A stretch of 33,933 bases of DNA from Martinezella rhizogenes (lineage in GTDB: Bacteria; Pseudomonadota; Alphaproteobacteria; Rhizobiales; Rhizobiaceae): contig NZ_JAPYZZ010000030.1 of assembly GCF_027460065.1 (NCBI RefSeq), forward strand, positions 1 through 33,933, written 5' to 3'. Every line of letters starts with the position of its first letter. The stretch's first letter is position 1. The notes below the pieces were generated by a model. The model did not search any database and had not been told where the DNA came from. It worked only from the letters and a program-made list of their open reading frames with translations. Both the position numbers and the translations under genes were made by a program. This document shows, piece by piece, positions 32,467-33,933 of the stretch.

Positions 32467-32636
32467 AGCCCTTTTAGTGCTTTTGTGAGGTTGCTAAGGA
32501 TGTCCATCGCGACCTCACCGTCAACAGCAAGGGCATGAGGTGTGTTGCGAAGCCAATTTTCTAGGCCCTTACCCGAGCCGGAAGACCATGCTTTAGAGCC
32601 GTCTTTTTGACCCGTGAACGCTCCAGTCGGCCAGAT
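32463..32636 (-). pseudogene. Orphan toxin C-terminal fragment without a start codon
   Basis: An open stretch of 57 codons reads WPTGAFTGQKDGSKAWSSGS, then GKGLENWLRNTPHAL, and ends LTKALKGL followed by TGA at 32463-32465. It follows an in-frame stop and has no usable start until a Met at codon 44. It overlaps the next immunity-like gene by 4 bp. This is how displaced (orphan) toxin tips appear in polymorphic toxin loci. The toxin activity cannot be named. Confidence 0.5.
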
Positions 32637-32648
32637 TCACACCAATCC

Positions 32649-33014
32649 TCAGGCCGAAGGAGAAGAAGCGTCATAGTCCTCAAACTCCCAAAACATGTAA
32701 CGAGCTAAAGTAGTGGCTATCTCGCCCCATGTTTCTCCGAATACACTATTAACCAATTGCTGCACTGCTAGTTTGATCGCGGCCTCATCATATTCATTTA
32801 CAAATAGTACATGCCTGGCAAATGTCGGTTTATCGACACGGTTCTTGTGAAACCATTTTGGAGAACAAACTTCAAAGCTGAAAATATCTCCTCCTGCTCC
32901 ACCAATAACCCCCACTGTCACGTCCATGCCAACACAGAAGTCAGTTGGATCATCGGGCCAGTAGTTTGCCAGCTCTCCGCCAACCATTGAATATGATTTT
33001 ATCTCAGCTCTCAT
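32649..33014 (-). CDS. Imm8-family immunity protein
   Basis: The 121-residue protein follows the Imm8 pattern: MRAEIKSYSMVGG, then NYWPDDPTDFCVGMDVTVGVIGG, FSFEVCSPKWFHKN, FARHVLFVNEYDEAAI, and GETWGEIATTLARYMFWEFEDYD. Imm8 proteins accompany secreted polymorphic toxins and protect the producer, presumably by binding the toxin domain. The gene overlaps the upstream toxin fragment by 4 bp (ATGA), so it is the cognate immunity gene. It is complete and may still protect against related toxins although the toxin gene is truncated. Confidence 0.8.
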   Translation of the reverse strand: MRAEIKSYSMVGGELANYWPDDPTDFCVGMDVTVGVIGGAGGDIFSFEVCSPKWFHKNRVDKPTFARHVLFVNEYDEAAIKLAVQQLVNSVFGETWGEIATTLARYMFWEFEDYDASSPSA

Positions 33015-33690
33015 GGTACGACATCCACATGACCGTTAGATCCCCATTTCAACTGGCCGGGGAGTCTTTGCTCAAAATTTGCCTGAATTTTTCCTAGCTT
33101 ATCCTTGTAACTCGGAGGCCGGAACTGGCGCAACCTGTCCGCACTTTCATAATAGCCATTTGAAGTAATTCGGTATCCAGGACCCACCCAAGCTTCACCC
33201 ATAGCCATTGTTTGTTTTTCGTTGAATGAGCCCATACCGAAGTTTATTTTTCCCTTTCCTTGCAGCGCGGCTGATGCGGAGTTCGCAGCTTCCCGCAAGG
33301 CACCGCCAAGCAGCGACCAATCTGACCCTTTACTTATCGAATACTCAACCGCCTCTTTCGACAACCATTTCCCAGCAGTTGTTTCATAGAGACGCAAAGC
33401 TCCACTTGTGATGACTTTTCCGGTAAGTTTGACACCGGACGCTAAAAAGGCGGGGCTTGGCGTCAGGAGGAGAACTTCATCCGCAGTTTCGATTGCTCCC
33501 GGATTGTTGCTGTAGAAGACTTTCCGGCGGACGTCGCTGAAGCTTGTCTCAAGGAAACCTGTAACATCTGCTGCACCAAGTTCCCCGTAGATCCCACCCG
33601 CGTTGGACGGTGTTGAATTGACGACGTCTTTCAAAACCTTGACGAGTGAAATTTCTCCAACCGAGTCGTAGCAGAGCTCGTAGATTGAAG
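33011..33690 (-). pseudogene. Polymorphic-toxin C-terminal fragment, 5' part removed by the IS3 element
   Basis: About 225 residues remain. The last 70 include MAMGEAWVGPGYRITSNG, LRQFRPPSYKDKLGKIQANFEQR and SNGHVDV at the very end. I recall this toxin tip from C termini of large filamentous-haemagglutinin- or Rhs-like proteins; its activity is unknown to me. The region before it looks like the linker part of such proteins. The open frame continues to 33844, but beyond about 33690 it runs antisense through the IS3 element, so the native start and delivery domains are missing. It is followed by its overlapping Imm8 gene. Confidence 0.6.
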
Positions 33691-33933
33691 TGCTCCCCAT
33701 TTCGACCGGACAGTCGGCATAAGCAGAAAGGCTCAAGCACAGGCTTGAGGACAGGCTTATGTCTAACGAGTATCGACACGTTGAATTGCTGATGGGTGAT
33801 GTTCGCCGCAGGCGGTGGACAACCGAGCAAAAGCTGACAATCATTGAGCAGAGTTTCGAACCCGGCGAGACGGTATCTTCGACCGCTCGCCGTCATGGCG
33901 TCGCGCCCAATTTGCTTTACCGGTGGCGCAGGC
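33686..33933 (+). mobile_element. Left end of an IS3-family element, cut by the window edge
   Basis: The transposase OrfA start lies at 33759. Upstream, the sequence from about TGAAGTGCTCCCC (33686-33698) looks like an IS3-type terminus beginning with TG, and toxin-like coding sequence stops there. The exact first base could be 33686 or 33691. The right end and target duplication are outside the window. Confidence 0.6.
33759..33933 (+). CDS. IS3-family transposase OrfA, N-terminal fragment
   Basis: The first 58 residues, MSNEYRHVELLMGDVRRRRW then TTEQKLTIIEQSF and STARRHGVAPNLLYRWRR, form the helix-turn-helix of IS3-family OrfA proteins. OrfA binds the element ends and, through frameshifting with OrfB, forms the transposase. 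The gene runs off the right edge. A ribosome site is not obvious, as is common for OrfA. Confidence 0.85.
   Translation, partial: MSNEYRHVELLMGDVRRRRWTTEQKLTIIEQSFEPGETVSSTARRHGVAPNLLYRWRR

Noticed and set aside
1..33933. CRISPR arrays, rRNA, tRNA or replication origins
   Set aside because: No regularly spaced repeats, conserved RNA blocks or iteron-like clusters were seen in any intergenic region.

Overview
The window looks like an accessory stretch of an alphaproteobacterial replicon, most probably from the Rhizobiaceae (Agrobacterium/Rhizobium type). This rests on moderately high GC in genes, a rhizobial-style J-domain protein, IS66 and IS3 elements of rhizobial type, many ABC uptake systems with their own catabolic enzymes, and sigma-54 type promoters. 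Species and replicon cannot be fixed from the sequence alone. Both edges are insertion sequences: the end of an IS66 element (1-249) and the start of an IS3-family element (about 33686 onward).

Left part (1-5300). The IS66 end cuts the 3' end of a parE-like toxin gene that follows an intact parD-like antitoxin gene with a recognisable promoter/operator. Next come a small secreted protein, an ArsR repressor coupled to a tandem SRPBCC protein and preceded by two matching operators 50 bp apart, a FabMG-like putative enoyl-ACP reductase, and a J-domain protein.

Central part (5500-21124). This is a large catabolic cluster. Operon 1 (5712-11907) encodes a ketopantoate-reductase-like enzyme, a TetR repressor, a glutathione-type DsbA/HCCA isomerase-like protein, a D-lactate-dehydrogenase-like flavoenzyme and a cytoplasmic BisC/TorA-class molybdoenzyme. 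Operon 2 (12243-18616) encodes a peptide-type ABC importer with a fused double ATPase, and a luciferase-like monooxygenase. Operon 3 (18725-21124) encodes an SsuD-like monooxygenase and a DszC/SfnB-like acyl-CoA-dehydrogenase-fold enzyme. The leaders of all three operons carry the same imperfect palindrome, AGAAnGACCnGTCTTyCT. I infer a TetR-controlled regulon that imports and oxidatively dismantles an unidentified, perhaps organosulfur, compound.

Right part (21343-31855). Two divergent operons flank a roughly 430 bp AT-rich region, and each starts from a strong -24/-12 (sigma-54) promoter. The leftward operon encodes a PotABCD-type importer, a creatinase/M24-fold protein that has lost its metal ligands, and a flavin reductase. 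The rightward operon encodes a polar-amino-acid-type binding protein, a single permease without an ATPase gene, and a xylose-isomerase-like TIM-barrel enzyme; a GntR/FCD regulator follows.

Right edge (31856-33933). This is the remnant of a polymorphic-toxin locus read leftward: a toxin C-terminal fragment truncated by the IS3 element, an Imm8-type immunity gene, a start-less orphan fragment that may be a toxin tip, and a second immunity-like gene. Overlaps of 4 bp link each toxin or fragment to the gene after it.
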